A DNA stretch of 64,000 nucleotides, from the NCBI RefSeq assembly GCF_010548275.1, contig NZ_JAAGLT010000004.1:124001-188000 (forward strand). Direction: 5' to 3'. The notes beneath the pieces were generated by a model. The model was not told the DNA's origin. It searched no databases and worked only from the letters and a program-made list of their open reading frames with translations. Origin of the DNA: Streptomyces sp. SID12488 (GTDB taxonomy: Bacteria; Actinomycetota; Actinomycetes; Streptomycetales; Streptomycetaceae). This document shows positions 48,020-56,984 of this stretch, piece by piece (the stretch's first letter is position 1; every line of letters starts with the position of its first letter). The position numbers and the translations under genes are program-made.

Positions 48020-50026
48020 TCAGCCGAAGAGGCCGCCGTTGTCGTTGTCGCCGTTGTTTCCACCGTTGTTGCCGTTGCCGTTGCCGAAACCGACGCTCTG
48101 GAGCGTGATCTGGGTGTTCCCCGGGTCTTCGACCTCGGTGTCCCGCTGCGGGTCCTGGCCGGTGACGAACGCGGTGTCGCTCTGGTCGCTGCCCTGGGTG
48201 AACTGGATCTGGGTGAAGCCGGCCGCCTGGAGGGTCTGCTTGGCCTGTCCCACGGTCTGTCCGACGACGTTCGGGACCTTGGTCTTCTGCTCCTCGGCCT
48301 TCTTGCCGATCTGGATGGTCACCTTGGAGCCCGGGTCGGCCTGTGTGTTGGCCTGCGGTGAGGTCGCGATGACCTTGCCGTCCTGGTTGTCGTCGTCGGT
48401 CGGGACCTCCGTGCACTCGCCGACGAGGTCGTTGTCCGCCATCTGCTGCTTGGCGGTGTCACAGTCCTTGCCGGTGACGTCCGGGACCGTCGACTTCTTT
48501 TCCTCCTTGGCGACGGTGAGGGTGATCGTCGTGCCCTTCTCCACCTCGTCGCCGACATCCAGAGACTGTTCCAGGACCTTCCCCGGGTCCTCGGGGGATT
48601 CCTTGGTCACCGTCTTGACGTCGAGCTGGTACTTGTCGCCCTCAAGTTCCTTCGTGGCGTCGTCGACGTTGTCGCCGAGCACGCTCGGTACGACCACCTT
48701 CGGCGCCCCGGTCGAAACCACCAGCGCGATCGTGTCGTTCTTCTTCACGTCGACGCCAGCCGCGGGCACCTGGGAGCAGATGTTGCCCTTGGGCTCGTTC
48801 TCGCAGGGCTTGTCGGTGAACGTGAGCTTCAGCTCGACGTTCACCGCCGCCTGCTGCGCGTCCTTCTTGGACTGGCTGACGAAGTTGGGGTTCTTGAAGG
48901 CGCTGTCGTTCACGGCCTGGCCGTCGAACACCCACTTGCCGATCAGGATCGCGCCCACCAGCACCAGCACGCCCGCCACGGCCAACAGGATCGTCGAGGT
49001 GTTCGACTTCTTCGGCTGGCGGCGTCGGGAGCGGTCGTCGTAGCCGAAGCCGCCGTCGTCCGGGCCCATCGGGGGGAGCATGGTGGTCGCGCCGGCGTCG
49101 GAGCGCAGGGCGGTGGTGGCCTGGTCGTCGGGGTAGCCGTAGCCGCCGTAGCCGGCCGAGCTCATGGCGTGCGCGGCTGCGACGGGCTGGCCGTCGAGGC
49201 AGGCCTCGATGTCGATGCGCATCTCGTCGGCGGACTGGTAACGGTAGTCCGGGTCCTTGACCAGGGCCTTCAGGACAATGGCGTCCATCTCGGGCGTGAT
49301 CTCGGGGTCGAACACCGACGGGGGCTGCGGTTCCTCCCGTACGTGCTGGTACGCCACCGCGACCGGGGAGTCCCCGATGAACGGCGGGCGGACCGTCAGG
49401 AGTTCGTAGAGCAGGCAGCCGGACGAGTACAGGTCGGACCTCGCGTCCACCTGCTCGCCCTTCGCCTGTTCCGGCGACAGGTACTGGGCCGTTCCTATGA
49501 CCGCGGACGTCTGCGTCATCGTCATGCCGGAGTCGCCCATCGCACGGGCGATGCCGAAGTCCATGACCTTGACCTGGCCGTTGCGCGTGAGCATCACGTT
49601 GGCCGGCTTGATGTCACGGTGGACGATGCCGCTTCTGTGGGAGTACTCCAATGCCTGGAGGATCCCGATGGTCATCTCCAGCGTCCGCTCGGGCAGCAGC
49701 TTGCGGCCCGAGTGGAGGAGCTCGCGGAGGGTGGAGCCGTCCACGTACTCCATGACGATGTACGGGATGGACGTCCCGTCGATGTAGTCCTCGCCGGTGT
49801 CGTACACGGCGACGATCGCGGGATGGTTGAGCGAGGCGGCCGACTGGGCCTCCCGGCGGAACCGGGCCTGGAAGGAAGGGTCGCGCGCGAGGTCGGCGCG
49901 CAACGTCTTCACTGCCACGGTGCGGCCCAGGCGGGTGTCATGTGCGAGGTATACCTCTGCCATGCCACCACGGCCGAGCACGTGACCCAGCTCGTACCGG
50001 CCGCCGAGGCGACGCGGCTCTTCCAT
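48020..50026 (-). CDS. pknB: Ser/Thr kinase PknB with PASTA domains
   Basis: A 668-aa receptor kinase sensing muropeptides or lipid II and controlling cell-wall synthesis and division. The kinase domain (about 1–275) has GRGGMAEVY, VAVKTL, HRDIKPANVML, DFGIARAMG and the activation loop TMTQTSAVIGT. The juxtamembrane region is followed by one helix (about 335–355). Four PASTA repeats (about 370–645) follow, then a Gly/Asn-rich tail. It is last in the leftward run fhaA–fhaB–pstP–SEDS–pbpA–pknB. The pknA gene that stands beside pknB in mycobacteria is missing here. Confidence 0.96.
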   Translation of the reverse strand: MEEPRRLGGRYELGHVLGRGGMAEVYLAHDTRLGRTVAVKTLRADLARDPSFQARFRREAQSAASLNHPAIVAVYDTGEDYIDGTSIPYIVMEYVDGSTLRELLHSGRKLLPERTLEMTIGILQALEYSHRSGIVHRDIKPANVMLTRNGQVKVMDFGIARAMGDSGMTMTQTSAVIGTAQYLSPEQAKGEQVDARSDLYSSGCLLYELLTVRPPFIGDSPVAVAYQHVREEPQPPSVFDPEITPEMDAIVLKALVKDPDYRYQSADEMRIDIEACLDGQPVAAAHAMSSAGYGGYGYPDDQATTALRSDAGATTMLPPMGPDDGGFGYDDRSRRRQPKKSNTSTILLAVAGVLVLVGAILIGKWVFDGQAVNDSAFKNPNFVSQSKKDAQQAAVNVELKLTFTDKPCENEPKGNICSQVPAAGVDVKKNDTIALVVSTGAPKVVVPSVLGDNVDDATKELEGDKYQLDVKTVTKESPEDPGKVLEQSLDVGDEVEKGTTITLTVAKEEKKSTVPDVTGKDCDTAKQQMADNDLVGECTEVPTDDDNQDGKVIATSPQANTQADPGSKVTIQIGKKAEEQKTKVPNVVGQTVGQAKQTLQAAGFTQIQFTQGSDQSDTAFVTGQDPQRDTEVEDPGNTQITLQSVGFGNGNGNNGGNNGDNDNGGLFG

Positions 50027-50195
50027 GCTTCCTACCAGCCCTCTCCGTCGGTCCCGACCGCACCTGTGTGTGGTCCGGCGGTGTGCCGTCCGGGCCTACG
50101 GTACCCGGGTTCATTTGTGTGACCTGGCCAAGCCCGTCAGCCGATACCGGACCGGTATCGCAACGTGCACCGATGTGAAGGGGACGTGACGGGGC

Positions 50196-51668
50196 TCACT
50201 GCTTGCTCTTGATGACCGCCTCCATCACGCTCTTGGCGATGGGCGCGGCCAGACCGCCGCCCGAGATGGCGTCACGGATGGCGCCCTCGTCCTGGACCAC
50301 GACCGCCACGGCGACCGGTGAGCTGCCGTCGGCGAGCTTGGCGTAGGAGATGAACCAGGCGTACGGCTTCTCGCTGTTGTCGACGCCGTGCTGGGCGGTA
50401 CCGGTCTTGCCGCCGACGGTGACGCCGCTGATCTGGGCGTTCTTGCCGGTGCCGTCCTTGACGACCGTCTCCATCATCGACTGGAGGGTCTGGGCGTTCT
50501 TGGAGGTCAGCGGCTGGCTCATCTCCGAGGGCTCGGTCTGTTCGAGCACGTCGAGGTTGGGGGCCTGGAGCTTGTCGACCATGTACGGCTTCATCAGCTT
50601 GCCGTCGTTGGCGATCGCGGAGGCGACCATGGCCATCTGCAGCGGGGTCGTCGCTGTCTCGAACTGGCCGATCGAGCTGAGCGCGGTCTGCGGATCGTCC
50701 ATCTTCTCGGGGAAGTTGGAGGCGGCGGAGCGGACCGGGACGAACTGCTCGGAGTTGAAGCCGAACTTCTTGGCCTCCTCCAGCATCTTGTCCTTGCCGA
50801 CGTCGAAACCCATCTTGCCGAACACGGTGTTGCAGGAGTACTGGAGGGCGACGCGCATGGTCGCGTTCTTGCAGGGGATGGTCCCCTCGTTCTTCAGCAG
50901 CGTCGTGGTGCCCGGCAGGGTGTACGGGAGCGGCGAGTCCGTCTTCTCGTCGGCGTCCGTGTAGAGGCCGTTCTCGAGTGCCGCCGCCGCCGTCACGACC
51001 TTGAAGGTGGAGCCGGGCGGGTAGATGTCGCGCAGGGCCCGGTTGAGCATGGGCTCGTCGGGGTTGGCCTTCTTCTGGAGCTTTGTCCAGGCTTCCGAGT
51101 CCTTGTTCGAGTTCCCGGCGAACGTCGAGGGGTCGTACGAGGGGAAGGAGGCCAGGGCCAGGATCGCGCCGGTGGACGGGTCGATCGCGGCCACCGCGCC
51201 CTTGCCGCGGCCCTTGAGGCCGTCGTACGCGGCCTTCTGGGCGGCGGCGTTGAGGGTGGTGATGACGTTGCCGCCCTGCTTCTTCTTGCCCGTGATCATG
51301 TCGAGGGTGTTGCGGAAGAAGAGCCGGTCGTCGTTGCCGGTGAGGATGCCGTCGTCGATGGACTCGAGCTGCGTCGCGCCGAACGCCTGCGAGGCGTAGC
51401 CCGTGACGGGGGCCCACATGGGTCCGTCCTTGTAGCTGCGCTTGTACTCGAAGTCGGTACTGTCGGACGTGGTGGAGCCGGTGATCGCCTTGCCGTCGAC
51501 GATGATGTTGCCGCGTGGCGTGGCATAGCGCTCAATGGCGACGCGACGGTTGTACTTGTCGTCCTTGAGCTCGTCCGCCCGGACGTACTGGATCCAGTTG
51601 TCGCGGACGAGCAGGGCGAGCACGAGGAGCCCGCAGAAGATCGCGATCCGGCGCAGGGGCTTGTTCAC
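50196..51668 (-). CDS. pbpA: Class B penicillin-binding protein PbpA
   Basis: A 490-aa transpeptidase cross-linking peptidoglycan. One N-terminal helix (about 7–25), a PBP dimer domain and the transpeptidase domain follow. Motifs are SxxK at S220 (PPGSTFKVV), SxN in YSCNT, and KTG in GGKTGTAQH. The GTG start overlaps the upstream SEDS gene's stop (GTGA), the usual pairing of a polymerase with its transpeptidase. A longer in-frame reading to the right belongs to the SEDS gene's other frame. Confidence 0.95.
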   Translation of the reverse strand: MNKPLRRIAIFCGLLVLALLVRDNWIQYVRADELKDDKYNRRVAIERYATPRGNIIVDGKAITGSTTSDSTDFEYKRSYKDGPMWAPVTGYASQAFGATQLESIDDGILTGNDDRLFFRNTLDMITGKKKQGGNVITTLNAAAQKAAYDGLKGRGKGAVAAIDPSTGAILALASFPSYDPSTFAGNSNKDSEAWTKLQKKANPDEPMLNRALRDIYPPGSTFKVVTAAAALENGLYTDADEKTDSPLPYTLPGTTTLLKNEGTIPCKNATMRVALQYSCNTVFGKMGFDVGKDKMLEEAKKFGFNSEQFVPVRSAASNFPEKMDDPQTALSSIGQFETATTPLQMAMVASAIANDGKLMKPYMVDKLQAPNLDVLEQTEPSEMSQPLTSKNAQTLQSMMETVVKDGTGKNAQISGVTVGGKTGTAQHGVDNSEKPYAWFISYAKLADGSSPVAVAVVVQDEGAIRDAISGGGLAAPIAKSVMEAVIKSKQ

Positions 51669-53104
51669 GGTCGGACCACCTGGGTCATCTCGGCGTCGGG
51701 GCTGGGGGCCGGGGCGGGCGCCGGACGGCGCGCGGTGTCGCTGATTCTGAGCAGGATGCCGATGAGCGCCCAGTTGGCGATGACGGAGGAGCCACCGGCG
51801 GCGAGGAACGGCATCGTCATACCGGTGAGCGGGATTAGGCCCATGACGCCGCCGGCGACGACGAAGACCTGGAGGGCGAAGGCGCCGGACAGGCCGATGG
51901 CCAGCAGCTTGCCGAAGGGGTCGCGGGCGGCGAGGGCGGTGCGGACGCCGCGTTCCACGACCAGACCGTAGATCAGCAGGATCGCCATGACGCCGGCCAG
52001 GCCGAGTTCCTCGCCGAAGGTGGCGAGGATGAAGTCGGAGTTGGCGGCGAATCCGATGAGGTCGGAGTTGCCCTGGCCGAGGCCGGTGCCCAGGGTGCCG
52101 CCGGAGCCGAAGGCCCACAGGGCCTGCATGGACTGCATGGTGTGACCCCCGACGCCCTTCAGGCTGAGGAGGTACTCGTTCATCGGGTCGAGCCAGGCCT
52201 GGACGCGCTGCTGGACGTGCGACTCGAAGCTGGCGACGCCGACCGCGCCGGCCGCCGACATCAGCATCCCGAAGACGATCCAGCTGGTCCGCTCGGTGGC
52301 GACGTACAGCATGATGATGAACATTCCGAAGAACAGCAGCGACGTGCCGAGGTCGGTCTCGAAGACCAGGATCAGGATCGAGATGATCCAGACGACGATG
52401 ATCGGTCCGAGGTCGCGGCCGCGGGGCAGGTACAGGCCCATGAAACGGCGGCTGGCCAGGGCGAGCGCGTCGCGTTTCACCATCAGGTAGCCGGCGAAGA
52501 AGATCGCGAGGGCGATCTTCGCGAACTCGCCGGGCTGGACGCTGCCCAGGCCGGGGATCTTGATCCAGATCTTGGCGCCGAAGTTGTCGAAGCCGAGGCC
52601 TGGGACCAGCGGCAGGACCAGCAGCACCACGGCTCCGGCCATGGAGATGTAGGTGTAGCGCTGGAGGATGCGATGGTCCTTGAGGAGGACCAGCACCGCC
52701 ACGAACAGGGCGACGCCCAGTGCGGAGTTCAGCAGCTGGCGGGGGGCCGCCTCGACGAACGTTTTGCTCTGCTGAAGTCGTTCGGACTGGTCCAGCCGCC
52801 AGATGACGACCAGGCCGATGCCGTTGAGCAGTGTGGCCAGGGGCAGCAGCAGTGGGTCGGCGTACGGGGCGAACTTCCGTACGACGAGGTGGCCGACGCC
52901 GGCGATCAGGCCGAGGCCGAGGCCGTAGCTGAGCACGCCGGCGGGGATCTTGTCGTCGATGGCCAGGCCCACGTTGACGTAGGCGAAGACCGGGATGACG
53001 ACGGCGAACACCAGGAGTGCCAGTTCGGTGTTGCGCCGGCTCGGGGTGCCGATCGCGCCGATCGTGGACGTGTGGTGCTGCGAGGTGTTGGTTGTACTGC
53101 TCAT
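51665..53104 (-). CDS. FtsW/RodA/SpoVE family SEDS peptidoglycan polymerase
   Basis: A 479-aa polytopic glycosyltransferase with about ten helices. The family hallmark is seen around GVGGHTMQSMQALWAFGSGG, and GNSDLIGFAANSDFILATFGEELG is the conserved SEDS loop and catalytic Asp region. It works with the coupled PbpA. In position it matches mycobacterial rodA (Rv0017c). Which growth mode it serves in Streptomyces (elongation or sporulation septum) is not decided by sequence. Confidence 0.94.
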   Translation of the reverse strand: MSSTTNTSQHHTSTIGAIGTPSRRNTELALLVFAVVIPVFAYVNVGLAIDDKIPAGVLSYGLGLGLIAGVGHLVVRKFAPYADPLLLPLATLLNGIGLVVIWRLDQSERLQQSKTFVEAAPRQLLNSALGVALFVAVLVLLKDHRILQRYTYISMAGAVVLLVLPLVPGLGFDNFGAKIWIKIPGLGSVQPGEFAKIALAIFFAGYLMVKRDALALASRRFMGLYLPRGRDLGPIIVVWIISILILVFETDLGTSLLFFGMFIIMLYVATERTSWIVFGMLMSAAGAVGVASFESHVQQRVQAWLDPMNEYLLSLKGVGGHTMQSMQALWAFGSGGTLGTGLGQGNSDLIGFAANSDFILATFGEELGLAGVMAILLIYGLVVERGVRTALAARDPFGKLLAIGLSGAFALQVFVVAGGVMGLIPLTGMTMPFLAAGGSSVIANWALIGILLRISDTARRPAPAPAPSPDAEMTQVVRP

Positions 53105-53131
53105 CGTATGAAGTGGCCCCTCACGGCTTGC

Positions 53132-54670
53132 CTACTGCTTACCGCACAGCGAGACCAGCTTCTGCTCATCCTCGGAGAGGCTGGGGCCGGGTGTGGGAGT
53201 GGGTGCGGTTGTGGACGGGGACGCCGTTGTGGACGGCGTCGGGCTCGGCGATGCCTTGGACGCGGCGGCGGTACGGGTGGTTCCCGTGGTGCCTCCGGCC
53301 TCGCCCTCGCCGGTCTTGGCGTTGTTCGCGTTGTCGGCCGCGCGCCGTGCTTCCTGCTTCTTGCACGCGGAGGCCTGGGTGGCCAGTTCGGAGATCTTCG
53401 ACTGGGCGTCCTTGAGGCCGCCCTCCGCGATGGTGGCCTTGACCTGCTTCTGCTGGTAGGCGGGCAGGTACTTGAGTTCGATCTCGGGGTGGTCCTTCTC
53501 GACCTTCGAGAGCGAGACCCAGGCGAGGTCCTGGCTGATGCCCCGGTACAGCGCGACGTGCTCGTCGGTGGCGCCGACGTAGTACTGGGTCTGTGTCCAG
53601 CGGTAGCCGCCGTACAGGCCTCCGCCGATGACGGCGAGGGCGAGCGTGATGTAGAGGGTTCTCTTGAACCACCTGCGGCCGGCGCCGGGTTTGACGAAGT
53701 CCTCGTCGGTGTAGCCGCCGAAGCCGCCGGTCTGGATGTAGCCGGTGGTGTCGCCGGAGCCGGGCGGGCCGAACTCGCCGCCCCCGCCGTCGTGCGCGGG
53801 CCGCTGCCGGCCGAGCCCGGAGGCGCGTCCGGCGGGCGTCTGCATGGCGCCGCCGTCGTGCAGGTGGTGCTGGTTGTGCTGGTTCTCGGCGACCGCGCCG
53901 ACCACTACGGGTACGTCGGACAGCTGCCCGGCGAGGGTGTCCCCGGTGTCGAGGTCCAGGACGTCGGCGATGATCACGGTGATGTTGTCGGGGCCGCCGC
54001 CGCGCAGCGCGAGCTCGATGAGCTGCTGCACGGTCTCCTGGGGTCCCTGGTAGCTGGCGAGGGTGTCCTCCATGGTCTGGTGGGACACGACCCCGCTCAG
54101 CCCGTCGGAGCAGATCAGGTACCGGTCGCCGGCCCGGACCTCACGGATGGAGAGGTCGGGCTCGACGTGGTCGCCGCTGCCCAGCGCGCGCATGAGGAGC
54201 GAGCGCTGCGGGTGGGTGGTGGCCTCTTCCTCGGTGATGCGTCCCTCGTCGACGAGGCGCTGCACCCAGGTGTGGTCCTGCGTGATCTGGGTGAGGACGC
54301 CGTCCCGGAGGAGGTACGCACGTGAGTCGCCCACGTGTACGAGGCCGAGGCGCTGGCCCGTCCACAGGAGGGCGGTGAGCGTGGTGCCCATGCCCTCCAG
54401 CTGGGGGTCCTCCTCGACCATCATGCGGAGCTGGTCGTTCGCCCGCTGCACGGCGGTGCCGAGCGAGGTGAGGATGTCGGAGCCGGGGACGTCGTCGTCG
54501 AGGGCGACGATGGTGGAGATCACCTCGGAGGAGGCGACCTCACCGGCGGCCTGGCCGCCCATGCCGTCGGCGATCGCGAGGAGGCGGGGACCGGCGTAGC
54601 CGGAGTCCTCGTTGCCCTCGCGGATCATGCCTTTGTGCGATCCGGCGGCGAAGCGCAGTGACAGACTCAT
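53132..54670 (-). CDS. pstP: PP2C-family Ser/Thr phosphatase PstP
   Basis: A 512-aa membrane phosphatase that reverses PknB-type phosphorylation. The PP2C domain (about 1–240) has RFAAGSHKGMIREGNED, LLAIADGMGG, and SDGLSG later. A linker, one transmembrane helix (about 338–358, TLYITLALAVIGGGLYG) and an extracytoplasmic region with a Ser/Thr/Pro tail follow. I chose the ATG at 54670 (MSLSLRFAAG), the family start; the GTG at 54715 would add fifteen residues. Confidence 0.95.
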   Translation of the reverse strand: MSLSLRFAAGSHKGMIREGNEDSGYAGPRLLAIADGMGGQAAGEVASSEVISTIVALDDDVPGSDILTSLGTAVQRANDQLRMMVEEDPQLEGMGTTLTALLWTGQRLGLVHVGDSRAYLLRDGVLTQITQDHTWVQRLVDEGRITEEEATTHPQRSLLMRALGSGDHVEPDLSIREVRAGDRYLICSDGLSGVVSHQTMEDTLASYQGPQETVQQLIELALRGGGPDNITVIIADVLDLDTGDTLAGQLSDVPVVVGAVAENQHNQHHLHDGGAMQTPAGRASGLGRQRPAHDGGGGEFGPPGSGDTTGYIQTGGFGGYTDEDFVKPGAGRRWFKRTLYITLALAVIGGGLYGGYRWTQTQYYVGATDEHVALYRGISQDLAWVSLSKVEKDHPEIELKYLPAYQQKQVKATIAEGGLKDAQSKISELATQASACKKQEARRAADNANNAKTGEGEAGGTTGTTRTAAASKASPSPTPSTTASPSTTAPTPTPGPSLSEDEQKLVSLCGKQ

Positions 54671-54798
54671 GCGCACCTCGCCCGTCGGCTCCGGGTACAT
54701 CCGCACGGTGCCCACCCTCCGGTCGGGAGCGCGCCGGTGGCCTTCACATGGACCGCCGCTGCGTGCTCGCTCCGCTCGCGCCTATTCATGATGTAGCA

Positions 54799-55323
54799 CT
54801 ACTTCCGCAGCTCGATGACGGTCTTGCCGATGCGGATCGGCGCGCCCAGCGGAATCGGTGTGGGAGTCGTCAGCCGGGTCCGGTCGAGATAGGTGCCGTT
54901 GGTGGACCCGAGGTCCTCGACGATCCACTGGCCGTCGCGGTCCGGGTAGATCCTGGCATGCCTGCTGGAGGCGTAGTCGTCGTCCAGCACGATGGTCGAG
55001 TCGTGGGCCCGCCCGAGCGTGACCGTCTGCCCCTGGAGGGCGACGGTGGTGCCCGTCAGGGTGCCCTCGGAGACGACGAGTTTGCTGGGTGCGCCCCGGC
55101 GCTGCCTGCCGCCGCCGGACGGCTGCTGCTGGCGTTGCTGCGGTGGCGCGGCGGCCTGTCGGGCGGCCGCCTGCTGCTGGCGGCCGCTGTCACGCCTCGA
55201 CCCGCGCTGGGTGACACGCGTACCGAACAGGTCGCTGCGGATGACCTGCACGGCCACGATCACGAACAGCCACAGAACGGCCAGGAAACCCAGCCGCATG
55301 ACCGTGAGGGTCAGCTCTGACAT
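54799..55323 (-). CDS. fhaB: FHA domain protein FhaB (FipA-like)
   Basis: A 174-aa protein with one N-terminal helix (about 6–28) and a Gln/Arg-rich linker. A forkhead-associated domain (about 85–170) follows with phosphothreonine-reading motifs LGRAHDSTIVL, SSRHARI and LGSTNGTYL. It reads PknB phosphorylation and may link FtsZ/FtsQ, as reported in mycobacteria. It starts at the ATG 10 bp after fhaA; the longer reading to 55491 lies within fhaA's other frame. Confidence 0.93.
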   Translation of the reverse strand: MSELTLTVMRLGFLAVLWLFVIVAVQVIRSDLFGTRVTQRGSRRDSGRQQQAAARQAAAPPQQRQQQPSGGGRQRRGAPSKLVVSEGTLTGTTVALQGQTVTLGRAHDSTIVLDDDYASSRHARIYPDRDGQWIVEDLGSTNGTYLDRTRLTTPTPIPLGAPIRIGKTVIELRK

Positions 55324-55333
55324 TGCCCCCGCT

Positions 55334-56197
55334 TCACCCTTCGGCTTGCCGGTAAATGATGGTGGTGCTGCCCACGACGATTCGAGAGCCGTCGCGGAGC
55401 GTAGCGCGGGTGGTGTGCGTCCCGTCCACCACGATGCCGTTGGTGGACCCGAGATCCTGGATCGCCGGGGGTGTTCCGGGGCGGATCTCACAGTGCCGGC
55501 GCGAGACGCCGGGGTCGTCGATCCGCACGTCGGCCTCGGTGCTGCGGCCCAGTACGAGGGTCGGGCCGGTGATCTGGTGGCGGGCGCCGTTGATCTCGAC
55601 CCAGCACCGCATCCGGCCCGCGCCCGCGGCCGGACGCTGTCCCATGGGCGGGCCCGCCGGAGCGGCGCCGAGGCGTCCGCCGGGCGGTGGTGCGGCCGGC
55701 ATCGGGGGTGCTCCGGCGGCGGGCGGATAGCCGTAACCGCCGCCCGCGCCGGGCCGGCCTCTCGGCGGGGCCGCGGGCGCGGCGGCGCCGGGTCCGGGGC
55801 CGCCGGGGGCCTGCTGGTTGGTGGAGGAGGCGAGCGTACGGCTGCGCACGCGGTAAAGGCCGGTGTCCAGGTCGTCGGCCTTCTCCAGATGCACCTTGAC
55901 GTTGCCCATGAAGGTGTATCGCTGCTGCTTGGCGTAGTCCCGCACCATCCCGGCGAGCTCGTCGCCGAGCTGTCCGGAGTAGGGGCTGAGGCGGTCGAAG
56001 TCCGGTGTGCTCAGCTCGACGATGAAGTCGTTGGGTACGACGGTCCGGTCGCGGTTCCAGATGGTCGCGTTGTTGTCGCACTCGCGCTGCAGCGCGCCCG
56101 CGATCTCCACGGGCTGGACCTCGGACTTGAACACTTTGGCGAAGGTGCCGTTGACCAGACCTTCGAGACGCTGCTCGAACTTCTTCAGGACTCCCAT
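55334..56197 (-). CDS. fhaA: DUF3662/FHA domain protein FhaA
   Basis: A 287-aa cytoplasmic protein. The N-terminal DUF3662 domain (about 1–125, MGVLKKFEQRLEGLVNG...) is followed by a Pro/Gly/Ala linker (about 130–205). A C-terminal FHA domain (about 210–287) carries LGRSTEADVRI, SRRHCEI and LGSTNGI. In mycobacteria FhaA binds the phosphorylated pseudokinase attached to MurJ/MviN. Here the matching pseudokinase is the gene at 6636–8354. AGGAGGTG is 5 nt before the ATG. Confidence 0.93.
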   Translation of the reverse strand: MGVLKKFEQRLEGLVNGTFAKVFKSEVQPVEIAGALQRECDNNATIWNRDRTVVPNDFIVELSTPDFDRLSPYSGQLGDELAGMVRDYAKQQRYTFMGNVKVHLEKADDLDTGLYRVRSRTLASSTNQQAPGGPGPGAAAPAAPPRGRPGAGGGYGYPPAAGAPPMPAAPPPGGRLGAAPAGPPMGQRPAAGAGRMRCWVEINGARHQITGPTLVLGRSTEADVRIDDPGVSRRHCEIRPGTPPAIQDLGSTNGIVVDGTHTTRATLRDGSRIVVGSTTIIYRQAEG

Positions 56198-56665
56198 GGG
56201 GCACCTCCTCCTTGTTGCTGCTCTGTCCAAAGCCGTGCGTGCCATGCGTGCGGTGCGTTCCGTACTTGGTACTGCTTACTGATCGTATCCACGCGCCGGG
56301 AAATCGGCTGGTTCCCCCTGTCAGGCAGGCCGACGGGTGTCGACGCCTGACGAAGTTCCCTGTGAAGCTCCTCTTCGAACTCCCCGAGCCGTACCCAGAT
56401 CGTAGAGGCGGCGCCAAACCAGTGTCCCGCACCTGACTGTGCAGCTTGCCCGCCTCCTTGGGAGATGGGCTGGACCGGTACGAGGTTGATACGTGAACGG
56501 CACGTGTTGATACGAAGTCGCAGCCGGTCCGGCTCGTTCGGGGCCGATCGGGCGGGCTGGGGGGCGGGGGAAAGGGATGTGAACCCACCACCTCCAGCGT
56601 GCTAATCTTCTCGATGTCGGAAGGCCCCAGCCCCCCAGGGAGCAGGGCCCGAGGGCACAGCGAAT
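56198..56665. promoter_or_regulatory. Divergent region fhaA / tRNA-Leu
   Basis: 468 bp without a gene. It contains the leftward promoter of the fhaA–pknB operon and, at its right end, the tRNA-Leu promoter (TGAACC at 56580–56585 and TAATCT at 56603–56608, 17-nt spacer). No DnaA box or parS was found. Confidence 0.5.
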
Positions 56666-56748
56666 GCGCGAGTGGCGGAATGGCAGACGCGCTGGATTCA
56701 GGTTCCAGTGCCCGCAAGGGCGTGGGGGTTCAACTCCCCCCTCGCGCA
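56666..56748 (+). tRNA. tRNA-Leu (CAG anticodon)
   Basis: An 83-nt class II tRNA. The acceptor is GCGCGAG with CTCGCGC, the anticodon loop TTCAGGT gives CAG, and a variable arm (TGCCCGCAAGGGCG) is present. The T-arm is GGGGG-TTCAACT-CCCCC and the discriminator A is at 56748. No encoded CCA. A terminator follows. Confidence 0.96.
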
Positions 56749-56754
56749 CAGGTG

Positions 56755-56788
56755 AACGGCCCTCATCGGGATCACGATGAGGGCCGTT
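56755..56788 (+). terminator. tRNA-Leu terminator
   Basis: A perfect 14-bp stem (56755–56768 with 56775–56788) followed by TTCG. Confidence 0.8.
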
Positions 56789-56890
56789 TCGCGTTGTCCA
56801 TCTGCGTCGTGTCTCGTGCCGTCGGATCTCGTGCGTTGCGCAGATGTGAGGTCTCTCTCACTGTGAAGTGTGTCCCGCTGGTTGTCCGAC

Positions 56891-56899
56891 TTGTCCACA
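56891..56899 (+). promoter_or_regulatory. DnaA box upstream of the DUF2252 gene
   Basis: A perfect TTGTCCACA, 86 bp before the DUF2252 start codon. It is single; a function in transcription is possible but unproven. Confidence 0.4.
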
Positions 56900-56984
56900 G
56901 GGTCTGACCTGATGCGGTGTGCGGCTGTACGGTCTTCGCCAGTTGATGTTGGCGGCGGTGAGTGGAGCGGGGGAGGCGGTCGCG

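Noticed and set aside
47874..48416. Extension of the nuclease frame into the pknB gene
   Set aside because: The extra part is Gln/Arg/Gly-rich antisense-like sequence overlapping the PASTA repeats of pknB, and a good ribosome site exists at 47873.
51669..52118. N-terminal extension of PbpA
   Set aside because: It lies in another frame of the SEDS gene, and the GTG at 51668 overlaps that gene's stop as expected for a coupled pair.
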